A stretch of DNA of 50,291 nt from an uncultured Eubacteriales bacterium (GTDB lineage Bacteria; Bacillota; Clostridia; Christensenellales; Aristaeellaceae): NCBI GenBank assembly GCA_902774025.1, contig CACYGY010000015.1, positions 1-50,291 on the forward strand, read 5' to 3'. The notes beneath the pieces were generated by a model. The model did no database searches. It saw only the letters and a list, made by a program, of their open reading frames with translations, and was not told the origin of the DNA. Of this stretch, positions 14,888-23,415 are shown piece after piece. Made by a program: the position numbers and the translations under genes. Position 1 is the first letter of the stretch. Each line of letters opens with the position of its first letter.

Positions 14888-16700
14888 ACTCCGGGGAATG
14901 CGTTTTCAGATATTCCATGGCCAGGGTGAGGGTCTCCCGGTCGCTTTCATGGGTCAGCGCCGCCAGGGCCTCCTCCGCCCTCATCCATTCCAGGGCATTC
15001 ACCTCGCTCTCCTGCCGGATCATCTGCCCCGGCAGGGATCTGGCCACGAAGAAAACCACTTCCTTGATGACGCCTTCCGACGGGGAATAGACAATCGCAT
15101 GCCGGAAAGCGGTGTCCAGTTCCACCTGCAGGTTCGTCTCCTCCCGTATTTCCCGCAGGGCGGTTTCCCGCTCCGTTTCCTCCCCTTCCACATGGCCCTT
15201 GGGAATGGAGGTATGCCCCTGCACCATGTGCTCCAGCAGGAAGAAACGCTCAGAGCCTTCCTGCCTGTACACCACGGCGCCGCAGGATTTTTCCTGAATC
15301 CCCTTCCTTGCAAAGAGCACGTGTCCGTCGGGAAAATCCACGCCGGTGCCTTCAAAGAGGATTCCATCCGCCTGCGGGGTAAAGCTGCCTCTCCAGCTTT
15401 CCGGTCCCTCCGCTGTCCTCAGGTCTGCCAGCAGTCTGCCTTCCCGCCAGACACAGGAGCCCCGGAAAACCATGCCGGGATGCATGAAAGGGCCCGGCTG
15501 CATCTTTTCGCATACCTTTCCCACGCCCAGGGGGAAGGTGACGGAAGGCCGGTCTTCCCGGAAGACACTGAGGAGGAGGGTTTCCTCCCCTGAGGAAGAG
15601 AAGGAAATGGCGCATTTCCCGTCCCCTGCCGTAAACACACCCCCGGGCATTTGTCCGCTCCCGTCGTTTTCGGGAAGGCCGTAGCCAAAGCGGGCAAGAC
15701 GCAGGGCAAGCTCCGAGCGGTCCGCCTCCGTCCCGGCCTGCACGTCCAGTGCGGGGAACAGGTGTTCCCGGATCAGTCTGAACTCAAGGCCCATGTCCGG
15801 CGTCCCGCAGGTCACGGCCAGCACAGCATCCCGTTTTTCATCCACAAAACAGGCCTGCCCCATGGCACCGTCTCCCCGGTACCGTCCGTCCATGCATCTC
15901 CAGAACTGGAATCCGTACCCCTGGGCCCACTCATTCCCTTCTTCCCTTTTCCCCTGATCATTGGCAATATGCTTCCGGGTTGCCAGTTCCACCCAGCCCT
16001 CCGGAAGAATCCGCCGGCCCTGCCACATGCCCTTCTGCAGAAGGAGCTGTCCGAACCGCGCAACGCCCTCCGTGCTCAGATGCAGTCCAAATCCGCCGCA
16101 GGAAATGCCCTCAGGGCTCATGTCCCATTCAGGCGCTCCCAGGCCCAGAGGCTCAAAGAGCCGGGGCACAAGATAATCCCGCACCGTCTGGCCCGTGACC
16201 TTCTGCACCATGCAGGATACCAGATAGGTGCCAAAGGAATTGTAGTGGAAATGCGTCATGGGCGGATAGAGGACGGGATGGCTCAGCACATGCCGGGCCC
16301 ATGTGATCTTCGGGTCCGGGGAAGGCGTGTCCGACTCCGGCGCAAGGCCCGAGCCCATGCACAGCAGCGCTTCAAGGGTAATCCCCTTCAGTTCCTCCTC
16401 CCGTCCCTCCGGCACGTCCTCCTTCAGCACGGAAATCACAGGCGTGTCCCAGGAAAGCCTGCCCTCGCTGACGGCAAACCCAGCCGCAGCGCTGGTAAAG
16501 GACTTGCTCAGGGAGAACATGCTGTGCGGCCTGCTCATGTCATAGGGGGGAATGCTCATGGTAAAAGCCCTTTTCCCGTGGTGCAGAAGGATCAGACTGT
16601 GGAACTGGACCCGGTCTCCCACCTCCTCCCAGGCGGAGAGAAAATCCAGAAGACCCCGCGAGGAAACGCCCGTCTCCTCATGACTGAATGTGCCTGTCAT
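14886..16700 (-). CDS. Fusion: serine beta-lactamase-like hydrolase with C-terminal Nudix (Ap4A hydrolase-like) domain
   Basis: 604 residues in one uninterrupted frame. Residues ~1-330 are a class C beta-lactamase/esterase-like serine hydrolase with SLSK (catalytic Ser63, Lys66) and a YNS motif in FHYNSFGTYLVS. Residues ~330-460 form a beta-rich linker domain. Residues ~465-600 are a complete Nudix domain: SCGAVVYRQEG, then the Nudix box GX5EX7REUXEEXGU near 502-524 with the last glycine replaced by asparagine (REIREETNL). SIPKGHVEGEE just before it is typical of dinucleoside tetraphosphate pyrophosphatases. The two activities are normally on separate proteins. No signal peptide is seen, so both halves should be cytoplasmic. 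ATG 16700 has GGGAGG at a good distance; a TTG at 16709 does not. Confidence 0.85.
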   Translation of the reverse strand: MTGTFSHEETGVSSRGLLDFLSAWEEVGDRVQFHSLILLHHGKRAFTMSIPPYDMSRPHSMFSLSKSFTSAAAGFAVSEGRLSWDTPVISVLKEDVPEGREEELKGITLEALLCMGSGLAPESDTPSPDPKITWARHVLSHPVLYPPMTHFHYNSFGTYLVSCMVQKVTGQTVRDYLVPRLFEPLGLGAPEWDMSPEGISCGGFGLHLSTEGVARFGQLLLQKGMWQGRRILPEGWVELATRKHIANDQGKREEGNEWAQGYGFQFWRCMDGRYRGDGAMGQACFVDEKRDAVLAVTCGTPDMGLEFRLIREHLFPALDVQAGTEADRSELALRLARFGYGLPENDGSGQMPGGVFTAGDGKCAISFSSSGEETLLLSVFREDRPSVTFPLGVGKVCEKMQPGPFMHPGMVFRGSCVWREGRLLADLRTAEGPESWRGSFTPQADGILFEGTGVDFPDGHVLFARKGIQEKSCGAVVYRQEGSERFFLLEHMVQGHTSIPKGHVEGEETERETALREIREETNLQVELDTAFRHAIVYSPSEGVIKEVVFFVARSLPGQMIRQESEVNALEWMRAEEALAALTHESDRETLTLAMEYLKTHSPE

Positions 16701-16736
16701 GACAGACAACCTCCCTTTGTCCTTTTTCAGTTGTTT

Positions 16737-17300
16737 TCATTCAATCGCCGGATTCTGCCCCGGCTGGAATTCCTTTTCTCCGCTGCCTCCCGCCTTTCCT
16801 CCCACCAGTTCCGCGGAGGCGATCTCCCGTGTGGGCCAGAAGGCGCACAGATGCAGCCGGGTGATCCTTGCGGAAAGGGGATGAAAAGACTCCAGAAACA
16901 GGGGCAGTGCGCTCAGAACCACGGCCGGCTCGTCGATCAGGACCGTAACGTGAGGCGTCCAGAGGGGACGCTGGGCCGGATTCATTTCACACGCGTCGTG
17001 AAGTCTCTCCAGCTCCGCTCCTCTTTCGATCCCTCCGAACAGGACCTTTCCGGGAGCGAAAATCCCGATATGGCTGATCTGTACCTGCAGAGGCGGAAAG
17101 TTGCCGGCAGCTATTTCCATCCTCTCCACGGCCCTGCGCTCCCACTCCGGGGGAAATGTGGAAAGGCTGATGTGATAGGGAAGTCCCGGAGTCTGCGTGC
17201 CGGTGAATCCCGCGTTTTTCATTCGGCCGTACCAGGCGGACATGACAGACTGTGTATCCTCATCCAGATCCGCCATCAATGTCAGGAACTGTTCAGCCAT
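16737..17300 (-). CDS. 2H phosphoesterase / 2'-5' RNA ligase family protein
   Basis: 187 residues. The two HxT/S catalytic tetrapeptides are present and well spaced: YHISLST near residue 43 and PHVTVLI near 116, the defining pair of the 2H superfamily (LigT, CPDase). Members act on 2',3'- or 2',5'-phosphodiester bonds in RNA or cyclic nucleotides; the substrate here is unknown. It ends 36 bp before the hydrolase-Nudix gene on the same strand. Both genes touch nucleotide phosphodiester or pyrophosphate chemistry, so a shared transcript is plausible. Confidence 0.82.
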   Translation of the reverse strand: MAEQFLTLMADLDEDTQSVMSAWYGRMKNAGFTGTQTPGLPYHISLSTFPPEWERRAVERMEIAAGNFPPLQVQISHIGIFAPGKVLFGGIERGAELERLHDACEMNPAQRPLWTPHVTVLIDEPAVVLSALPLFLESFHPLSARITRLHLCAFWPTREIASAELVGGKAGGSGEKEFQPGQNPAIE

Positions 17301-17396
17301 TCTTCCGCCCCCCTGTCCTTCCGTTTCTTCCGGAAAAAGATTCCGGAAACAGATTCTGCTTTCCCGCAGAGCTCCCGGTCCCTTTCCCGAAGCGTC

Positions 17397-17600
17397 TCAC
17401 CTTCGTCTTCCGTTCCGTTTCCGGAGAGTGGCATCCCCGTCTTCCGGACATGGAATCTCATGGAACAAGTACTTCCGCATTCCGTCCTCCGGTTCCGCCG
17501 CGAAACACAGGGTGTTATTGAATTGGCCCTCCATGGCATCTGCCGGTTGATCATACCATATCCTCCCAGGCAAAAAAAGCCCGGAAAACCATGTTTCCAC
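17397..17600 (-). CDS. Possible small hypothetical protein (67 aa)
   Basis: A short frame with an AAGGTGG site just before its ATG. The translation includes AMEGQFNNTLCFAAEPEDG and is not obviously low complexity. I do not recognise it and see no domain. It lies 96 bp upstream of the 2H gene in the same orientation. It could equally be a gene fragment or non-coding; this is the only candidate in the 369-bp gap. Confidence 0.3.
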   Translation of the reverse strand: METWFSGLFLPGRIWYDQPADAMEGQFNNTLCFAAEPEDGMRKYLFHEIPCPEDGDATLRKRNGRRR

Positions 17601-17601
17601 C

Positions 17602-17631
17602 TTTCAGCCCCCCGCCGCAAAGTGATATAAT
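17602..17631 (+). promoter_or_regulatory. Promoter for the HAD phosphatase gene
   Basis: A consensus TATAAT (17626-17631) with a weak TTTCAG -35 at an 18-bp spacing, 38 bp upstream of the ATG at 17670. Confidence 0.5.
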
Positions 17632-17669
17632 TTTCATGATTCATTTCCGTCATTCAGGAGGGCCGATCC

Positions 17670-18422
17670 ATGCAGGAACGCGCTGTAATTGTGGACTTTG
17701 ACCGGACGCTTCTGCGCTCGGACAAAACCCTGTCCCCTCTTACCCTCAGCGTCTTCCGTTTCCTTAAGGAACGGGGTCTGTGCATTCTGGCCGCCACCGC
17801 CCGGCCGGAGCGGTCTGTCCGCAGCTATCTGGAAGCACTCCGCCCTGACGCCTGTGTCACCCTCAACGGAGCCAGGACCCTTTTGCCCCGGAAAGTCCTG
17901 GAACATCCCCTGTCTCCGGAAAGCGCTGACCGCACGCTTCAGCTCCTCATGGAAATCCCGGACCGCACCCTCTCCATGGAGTGCGCCGGCGGATTCTATG
18001 CCAGCCGTGCCATCCCGGAATGGGATCCCGTGGTGGAGCCTGACCTGCGCGGCCGCACGAAATCGGAGCATGTCTACAAGATTCTGGCAAGTCCGCCCCC
18101 GGACATTCCCCTCCCCCTCCCGGAAGACGTTTACACAACCACGGCGGAGGGAACCCTCCTCCAGGTCATGGACCGGAAGGCCACCAAGTGGAGGGGCGTT
18201 CAGGACATGCTCTCCGCCTTCGGCCTTTCCCCCGCTCAGGCTGTCTATTTCGGGGATGACCAGGATGATCTGGAGTCCATACGCGGGTGCGGCCTGGGCG
18301 TGGCTGTATCCAACGCCCTGAAACCCGTCCGGGATGCGGCCTCTGCCCTGGCCCTCTCCAACGACGAGGACGGCGTCGCCCGTTTCCTCGTGGACCTTTT
18401 CCATCTGGAGGTGTCCGAATGA
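17670..18422 (+). CDS. HAD-superfamily hydrolase, Cof/IIB type
   Basis: 250 residues. Motif I is DFDRTLL (9-15), with the nucleophile and general acid aspartates at 9 and 11. Motif II is ATARPERS, the conserved lysine is in DRKATKW, and motif IV is YFGDDQDDLE. The cap inserted between motifs II and III is the IIB type of sugar- and flavin-phosphate phosphatases. The start is preceded by AGGAGG. It is followed by a small membrane protein gene with a four-base overlap, so the two are co-translated. The physiological phosphate ester is unknown. Confidence 0.9.
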   Translation: MQERAVIVDFDRTLLRSDKTLSPLTLSVFRFLKERGLCILAATARPERSVRSYLEALRPDACVTLNGARTLLPRKVLEHPLSPESADRTLQLLMEIPDRTLSMECAGGFYASRAIPEWDPVVEPDLRGRTKSEHVYKILASPPPDIPLPLPEDVYTTTAEGTLLQVMDRKATKWRGVQDMLSAFGLSPAQAVYFGDDQDDLESIRGCGLGVAVSNALKPVRDAASALALSNDEDGVARFLVDLFHLEVSE

Positions 18423-18751
18423 TCTTCGGGTTTGTCATCTGGAGCATCCTCGCTCTGGCGTTCATCTTTCTGAGTATCCGTGTCCGCACATCCGCCTTTC
18501 CTGCCGGCTTCTTCTCCGGTCTGAAACCACCCCCCGTCAGGGACGTGAAAGCCTACAACCGTGCCCTGAGCCGGCTCTGGCTCTGCTATGGCCTTTTCCT
18601 TGAGATGCTGGCCCTGCCCCTCCTGTTCCGGCCCGAAGGCGTCCTGTATCCCATCCTGGCTGTTCTCGGCCTGATCCTGTTCTCCCTGAGTCTGCCGGCG
18701 ATCTACAACCGGATTGTGGACAGGCACCGGGCAGAACCAAAAAACAGATGA
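18419..18751 (+). CDS. Small membrane protein, DUF3784-like
   Basis: 110 residues. An N-terminal membrane helix (FVIWSILALAFIFLSI) is followed by a ~30-residue cytoplasmic stretch with KAYNRALSRLW and two more hydrophobic segments. The layout of helix, tyrosine-containing polar loop and two helices resembles DUF3784 proteins of Firmicutes; the assignment is tentative. Its ATG overlaps the HAD stop codon (ATGA), which fixes the start. Function unknown. Confidence 0.7.
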   Translation: MIFGFVIWSILALAFIFLSIRVRTSAFPAGFFSGLKPPPVRDVKAYNRALSRLWLCYGLFLEMLALPLLFRPEGVLYPILAVLGLILFSLSLPAIYNRIVDRHRAEPKNR

Positions 18752-18767
18752 AGAACATTTTCTGTCC

Positions 18768-18797
18768 TTGACAGGGTTATGCATGGCATGTTAAGGT
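18768..18797 (+). promoter_or_regulatory. Promoter of the T-box/ECF operon
   Basis: A consensus TTGACA followed by an 18-bp spacer and TAAGGT. Transcription would start just before the T-box leader. Confidence 0.6.
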
Positions 18798-18820
18798 ATG
18801 CACGCATACAGCAAACCTTT

Positions 18821-19068
18821 GAAGCGAATATCAAACCGGAAGGGGCACCCACAGAGAGCGGGGGCAGCTGAAAACCCGCGGAAGGTCCGCCGGCAAATGG
18901 ATCGCTGAGGGAAAGGGGAAAGGGAATCGTTCCAGAGTATCCGGACCGTGTGCTCGCGTTAAGGGCAGAGAGTGTGTTGGCACTCTCGTGAGAGTGGGAT
19001 TCTCCGGAATCCAACGAAGGTGGTATCGTGGGCTGTTCAGGCTCGTCCTTTATGGGGCGGGCCTTTTC
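18821..19068 (+). promoter_or_regulatory. T-box leader (tRNA-Trp sensing, UGG specifier)
   Basis: Stem I is clear. AGCGA (18823-18827) pairs with TCGCT (18902-18906), and CCGG (18836-18839) with CCGG (18890-18893). The internal loop between them contains AAATGGA, with UGG at 18898-18900 one base above the lower helix, the specifier position. AGAGAG (18853-18858) matches the conserved stem I motif. A T-box sequence, AAGGTGGTATCGTGGG, lies at 19017-19032. The terminator is GGCTCGTCC (19040-19048) with GGGCGGGCC (19055-19063) followed by TTTTC. Uncharged tRNA-Trp would stabilise the antiterminator and allow transcription of trpP and the ECF genes. The bulge reads UGGU, which would pair fully with an A73 discriminator but only by wobble with the G73 usual in bacterial tRNA-Trp. 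Confidence 0.9.
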
Positions 19069-19172
19069 TGTTCCGTATTCCCTTCCCTCTTTCCGCAGGC
19101 CGGGTCGGCATCCGGCTGCCAACGTCACTGTTTTCCCCCACGACCGTGAAAAGAAAGAAAGGAAGGATCCCC

Positions 19173-19712
19173 ATGGCAGAAAAGAGAGTCGTCGCAGTTC
19201 AGAACACCAAAGGTTTTTCCATTCAGGACCTGATTCTCGTGGCCGTACTGCTGGCCGCCGGTTCCGTTCTCAAGCTGTTTGTAGGCAGTGTTGTGAACTT
19301 CTTCGGCATGAAACCCAACTTTATCATCGCTGCCTATTGTCTGGCCATTCTCCTCATCCGACCCAATCTCCTGGGCGGAGCCGTCATCGGCCTTCTGGCC
19401 GGGGCCATCAACCAGTTTCTCCCTGGCACGCCCTATCTGAATCTCATTTCCGAATTCCTCGGCGCCGTCACCATGTGCCTCATGGTCCGTGTACCTGTGA
19501 ACATTAAGAAAGTGAACCTGACCCCCCTGGTGTCCACCTTTGTCTCCACCGTTGTTTCCGGCGCCAGCTTCACCGTATGCCTGTTCATCTTCATGCACAT
19601 GGAGTCCAGCGGTCTTGTGGCCTACATTCCCATCGTTCTGGGCACCGCGGCCATCGGAAGCGTCCTGGTCCAGCTGCTCTGTATCCCCCTGCAGAAAGTG
19701 CTGCACAGATAA
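19173..19712 (+). CDS. trpP: Tryptophan-specific ECF transporter S component (TrpP family)
   Basis: 179 residues with five to six membrane helices. After a short polar N-terminus come FSIQDLILVAVLLAAGSVLK, the GMKPNF motif near residue 44 that also occurs in Bacillus TrpP, then CLAILLIRP and GLLAGAINQFLPG. These mark the TrpP group of S components, which bind tryptophan in the membrane. The upstream T-box carries the Trp codon UGG, which independently supports the substrate. GGAAGG precedes the ATG at 19173. Two ATPase genes and the T component follow in the same operon, giving a complete dedicated group I ECF transporter. Confidence 0.85.
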   Translation: MAEKRVVAVQNTKGFSIQDLILVAVLLAAGSVLKLFVGSVVNFFGMKPNFIIAAYCLAILLIRPNLLGGAVIGLLAGAINQFLPGTPYLNLISEFLGAVTMCLMVRVPVNIKKVNLTPLVSTFVSTVVSGASFTVCLFIFMHMESSGLVAYIPIVLGTAAIGSVLVQLLCIPLQKVLHR

Positions 19713-19730
19713 AACATCCGGAGGTTCTCC

Positions 19731-20570
19731 ATGATCAGCTTTGAATCTCTGTCCTTTACCTATCAGGGCGGGAACGTCCCGGCGCTGAAGGACATCTGCC
19801 TCACCGTGCCCGATGGCGGCTTTCTGGGCGTCATCGGGCCGGCGGGCGCCGGAAAAACCACACTGGCCCGGGCGGTGAGCGGCATTGTCCCCCACGCCTA
19901 CCGGGGCGACTTTTACGGCAGTGTGAAGGTGCATGATATGGATACCGTGGACACGCCCCTCACGGACCTTTCCAGGTGTGTGGGCATGGTCTTCCAGGAC
20001 GTGGACAGCCAGATCATTTCCACCATGGTGGAGGACGAACTCCTTTACGGTCTGGAAAACTTTGGCGTGCCCCATGCGGAAATTCCGGAAAGACTGGACT
20101 TCGCCCTTGATCGCGTGGGCATACCGGAACTGCGGGAACGTGCGATCTCTTCCCTTTCCGGCGGACAGCGGCAGAAAGTGGCCATCGCCTCGGTGATCGC
20201 CCTCCGCCCCAGGGTCCTGGTGCTGGATGAACCCACGGGGGAACTGGATCCCGTGAGCAGCCGTCAGATCTTCTCCCTCCTGAAAAGCCTTCAGCGGGAC
20301 TTTGGAACCACCGTCATTGTGGTGGAGCAGAAGATCATGCTGCTGTGCGAGTTCGCCGACAGTCTGGCCGTGATGAAGGACGGCGCCCTGGCCTACCAGG
20401 GGCAGACCCGGGAGGTGCTCACCCACGCGGAGGAGCTTCTGGACCTGGGGGTCAACTGTCCCCGGGTCACCCGGCTGAGCCGGCACCTGTCGGACCGTCT
20501 GGGAAAACCGCTTCCCGTATGCGTGAACCTGGAGGAAGCCGAAAAACAGGCAAGGGAGCTGATGGCATGA
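19731..20570 (+). CDS. ecfA1: ECF transporter ATP-binding protein 1
   Basis: 279 residues. Walker A GPAGAGKT (36-43), signature LSGGQRQK, Walker B VLVLDEPTGELDP, and a Q-loop in VFQDVDSQI of the ECF/Cbi type. In place of the usual H-loop histidine is VVEQKI, a glutamate-containing variant found in one of the two ATPases of many ECF and Cbi systems. It starts 18 bp after trpP with GGAGG upstream and should pair with the next ATPase to power tryptophan uptake. Confidence 0.9.
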   Translation: MISFESLSFTYQGGNVPALKDICLTVPDGGFLGVIGPAGAGKTTLARAVSGIVPHAYRGDFYGSVKVHDMDTVDTPLTDLSRCVGMVFQDVDSQIISTMVEDELLYGLENFGVPHAEIPERLDFALDRVGIPELRERAISSLSGGQRQKVAIASVIALRPRVLVLDEPTGELDPVSSRQIFSLLKSLQRDFGTTVIVVEQKIMLLCEFADSLAVMKDGALAYQGQTREVLTHAEELLDLGVNCPRVTRLSRHLSDRLGKPLPVCVNLEEAEKQARELMA

Positions 20571-21382
20571 TCCGACTTGAAAACGTCAGTTTTTCCTACG
20601 CGAACCTGGGACCCACGGTCCGGGACCTGTCCTTTCATATCCGCAAAGGCGAGTTCGTGGCCATTCTCGGGGCCAACGGCGCCGGAAAGACCACGACGAT
20701 GAAGCTCATTGACGGCCTGATCCGTCCCACCTCCGGGAAAGTGACGGTCAACGGGGCGGACACCCGGGAAACCCCTGTGAGCCAGCGGGCCCGGCAGGTG
20801 GGTTTCCTCTTTCAGAACCCGGACCGGCAGATCTGCAGGAACACGGTGCGGGAAGAGATCCTCTTCGGCCTTCAGACCGTAAGGGGCGAGGAAGGGGAAG
20901 AGGCCCTGAAGCAGCGGGTGGATGCCGTCCTTGAGGATTTTCACTTTACCGGGGATGAGGAACCCTTCTCCCTGAGCCGGGGGCAGCGCCAGCGGGTGGC
21001 CCTTGCCTCCATTCTGGCGGTGGAGCCGGAGGTTCTGATCCTGGATGAGCCCACCACGGGTCTTGACTACCTGGAATGCTGTCATATCATGGACAGGATC
21101 CGGCGGATGAACGAGGAGAAAATGGTCACCATCCTCATGGTCTGTCATGATATGGAGGTCGTCCTGGACTATGCCCGCCGCGCCCTGGTCATGGCCGGCG
21201 GAGAGCTCCTGGGAGACGGGGATGTCCGGACACTGTTCCGGGATACCGCGCTCATGGAGCGTGCCTCCATTCTCCCGCCCCAGATGATTGCTCTGGGCAC
21301 ACGCCTGGGGATCGCGGAGGCCGACACACCGGAAACCATGGCCGAAGCAATTCTCAGCCGGAGAGGAGGCGGAAGCGCGTGA
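20567..21382 (+). CDS. ecfA2: ECF transporter ATP-binding protein 2
   Basis: 271 residues. Walker A GANGAGKT (35-42), Q-loop LFQNPDRQI, signature LSRGQRQR (arginine for the second residue of SGG), Walker B VLILDEPTTGLDY and an H-loop histidine in MVCHDME. The QNPD motif is typical of ECF/CbiO ATPases. Its ATG overlaps the stop of ecfA1 by four bases. In the heterodimer this subunit keeps the canonical H-loop. Confidence 0.9.
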   Translation: MIRLENVSFSYANLGPTVRDLSFHIRKGEFVAILGANGAGKTTTMKLIDGLIRPTSGKVTVNGADTRETPVSQRARQVGFLFQNPDRQICRNTVREEILFGLQTVRGEEGEEALKQRVDAVLEDFHFTGDEEPFSLSRGQRQRVALASILAVEPEVLILDEPTTGLDYLECCHIMDRIRRMNEEKMVTILMVCHDMEVVLDYARRALVMAGGELLGDGDVRTLFRDTALMERASILPPQMIALGTRLGIAEADTPETMAEAILSRRGGGSA

Positions 21383-22125
21383 GGGAAATCTTTCAGTATG
21401 TGCCGGGCACATCCCTGATCCACCGTCTGAATCCCATGACCAAACTGCTGCTGACCCTGCTCATCTGTGTGGCAGCCTTTCTCACAGGGAACCTCTTTGT
21501 CCTCCTGGGCCTGCTTCTGGTCAATCTGCTCATCGGGTTCTGTGCGGGGATCGCACGCAGAACCCTGGGGGTTTTCAAAGGCCTGATGAAAATCGCGGTC
21601 TTTCTCTTCCTCCTGCAGGTCCTCCTCACCCGGAAGGGCACCCCCGTATTCTGGATCATCACCGATGAGGGGCTGTATACGTCCGCTGCGGTGGTGCTTC
21701 GGCTCATCGTGGTGTGCATGCCCCTGACCCTCATGCTGGCGGTCACCCGGGTCTCCGATCTGGCCAACGCCATGGTGCAGGTAGCTCATATCCCCTACAA
21801 GTATGCCTTTACCATCACCACGGCGCTCCGCTTCATCCCTCAGTTCCTGGAGGAAATGAGTGATATCATGGAGGCCCAGACCGCCCGGGGGGTAGCCTTT
21901 GACAAGGCAAAGGGCCTGAAAAAGCTGGGCATGATGCTGCCCCTGTGCGCCCCCCTGCTCATCTCCTCGGTGCGCAACACGGAGCACACGGCCGTGGCAG
22001 CGGAGGTTCGGGGCTTTCATCTCCGGACCGCCCGGTCCGGATTCCGGCATTATCCCTTTCATGGAATTGACGTCCTGACACTTCTGGCGGGGGCCGCTCT
22101 CATCGCTCTCTCCGCAGTGATCTGA
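21379..22125 (+). CDS. ecfT: ECF transporter T component
   Basis: 248 residues with five to six membrane helices and the two Ala-Arg-Gly coupling motifs: EAQTARGV near residue 170 and AAEVRGF near 210. These insert into the ATPases. It begins at GTG overlapping the ecfA2 stop by four bases (GTGA). It completes the S-A-A'-T set; having its own T and A genes makes this a dedicated tryptophan system and not a shared module. No terminator was seen after it. Confidence 0.9.
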   Translation: MREIFQYVPGTSLIHRLNPMTKLLLTLLICVAAFLTGNLFVLLGLLLVNLLIGFCAGIARRTLGVFKGLMKIAVFLFLLQVLLTRKGTPVFWIITDEGLYTSAAVVLRLIVVCMPLTLMLAVTRVSDLANAMVQVAHIPYKYAFTITTALRFIPQFLEEMSDIMEAQTARGVAFDKAKGLKKLGMMLPLCAPLLISSVRNTEHTAVAAEVRGFHLRTARSGFRHYPFHGIDVLTLLAGAALIALSAVI

Positions 22126-22207
22126 CGCTTTCATCGGGCAGCGGATGCCCCTGGCCTCCGGGATACCGAGAATGTGGGGCAAATTCATATCAGGAGTGTT
22201 TGGCAGC

Positions 22208-23386
22208 ATGTTTGATTTCCGGTACTACACCCCCACGAAAGTAGTCTTTGGCAGGAACACCGAGTCCCAGGTGGCTGATCTGATCCGGGAGGCGGGCGGC
22301 ACGAAGGTGCTGATCCATTACGGCGGAGGCAGCGTGGTGCGCTCCGGCCTGCTTCAGAAGGTCACAGACTGCCTGAACGCCGCGGGGATTCCCCATGTAT
22401 CCCTGGGCGGGGCGGTGCCCAATCCCCGTCTCGGCCTCGTCCTGGAGGGGATTGAGCTCTGCCGGCGGGAAAAGGTGGACTTCCTCCTGGCTGTGGGAGG
22501 CGGCAGCTGCATTGACTCTGCCAAGGCCATCGGGTACGGCGTCACCAACGAGGGGGACGTGTGGGATTTCTATGATTACCGCAGGAAAGCCACCGCCTGT
22601 CTTCCCCTGGGTGTGATTCTCACCATCGCTGCCACCGGGAGCGAAATGAGTGATTCCTCCGTGATCACCCGGGAGGAGGGACTGATCAAGCGGGGATACA
22701 GCAGCGACCTGGGCCGTCCCCGGTTCGCCATCATGAACCCCGAGCTCACCATGACCCTGCCGGATTATCAGACGGCCTGCGGATGCGCAGACATCATGAT
22801 GCACACCATGGAGCGGTATTTCACCAACGGCGGGAACATGGAAATCACGGATTCCATCGCCGAAGGTCTGCTCCGCACCGTGATGGCCAATGCGGAAATC
22901 CTTGTCCGGGATCCCCGGAACTATGACGCCCGCGCCGAGATCATGTGGGCCGGTAGCCTTTCCCACAACGGCCTGACGGGATGCGGAAACGACGGAGGCG
23001 ACTGGATGACCCACAAACTGGAGCACGAACTGGGCGGACTGTATGACGTGGCTCACGGTGCCGGCCTGACGGCCCTGTGGGGCAGCTGGGCAAGGTATGT
23101 GTATCAAAACTGTCTGCCCAGATTCAAAAAGTACGCCCTCCGGGTGATGGGTGTGGAAGATCTGGGCACCGACGAAGAGATTGCCCTGAAGGGGATTGAG
23201 GCTACGGAGGACTTCTTCCGGCGGATCCATATGCCCACCAATCTCAGGGAGCTGGGTGTAAATGCCACGGAAGAAGACCTGATCACCATGGCTCACAAGT
23301 GCGCCGTCGGAGTCAAGGGTGCCAAAGGCTCCGCCCGTCTGCTCCGGGAGGAAGACATGCTGGCCATCCTGAAGGCGAGCATGTGA
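22208..23386 (+). CDS. Iron-containing alcohol dehydrogenase, butanol dehydrogenase-like
   Basis: 392 residues of the group III Fe-ADH family. The N-terminus MFDFRYYTPTKVVFG is typical of NADPH-dependent butanol dehydrogenases (BdhA/YqdH). GGGSCIDSAKAI is the nucleotide-binding loop, and the metal ligands lie in CGCADIMMHTME, LEHELGGLYDVAHGAGL and nearby. It should reduce aldehydes to alcohols, or the reverse, in the cytoplasm. The start at 22208 is chosen for the preceding AGGAG and the family N-terminus. It follows ecfT by 82 bp without a clear terminator, so readthrough is possible but no functional link to tryptophan is evident. Confidence 0.9.
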   Translation: MFDFRYYTPTKVVFGRNTESQVADLIREAGGTKVLIHYGGGSVVRSGLLQKVTDCLNAAGIPHVSLGGAVPNPRLGLVLEGIELCRREKVDFLLAVGGGSCIDSAKAIGYGVTNEGDVWDFYDYRRKATACLPLGVILTIAATGSEMSDSSVITREEGLIKRGYSSDLGRPRFAIMNPELTMTLPDYQTACGCADIMMHTMERYFTNGGNMEITDSIAEGLLRTVMANAEILVRDPRNYDARAEIMWAGSLSHNGLTGCGNDGGDWMTHKLEHELGGLYDVAHGAGLTALWGSWARYVYQNCLPRFKKYALRVMGVEDLGTDEEIALKGIEATEDFFRRIHMPTNLRELGVNATEEDLITMAHKCAVGVKGAKGSARLLREEDMLAILKASM

Positions 23387-23415
23387 GAATCCCGGCGTGC
23401 CCGAAGGGTATAATG

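Noticed and set aside
15651..17630. A 659-codon plus-strand open frame across the hydrolase-Nudix and 2H genes
   Set aside because: Its translation is rich in Pro, His, Arg and Gly, without domains or a ribosome binding site, and it is antisense to two genes with clear catalytic motifs. Long antisense frames are common in GC-rich coding DNA.
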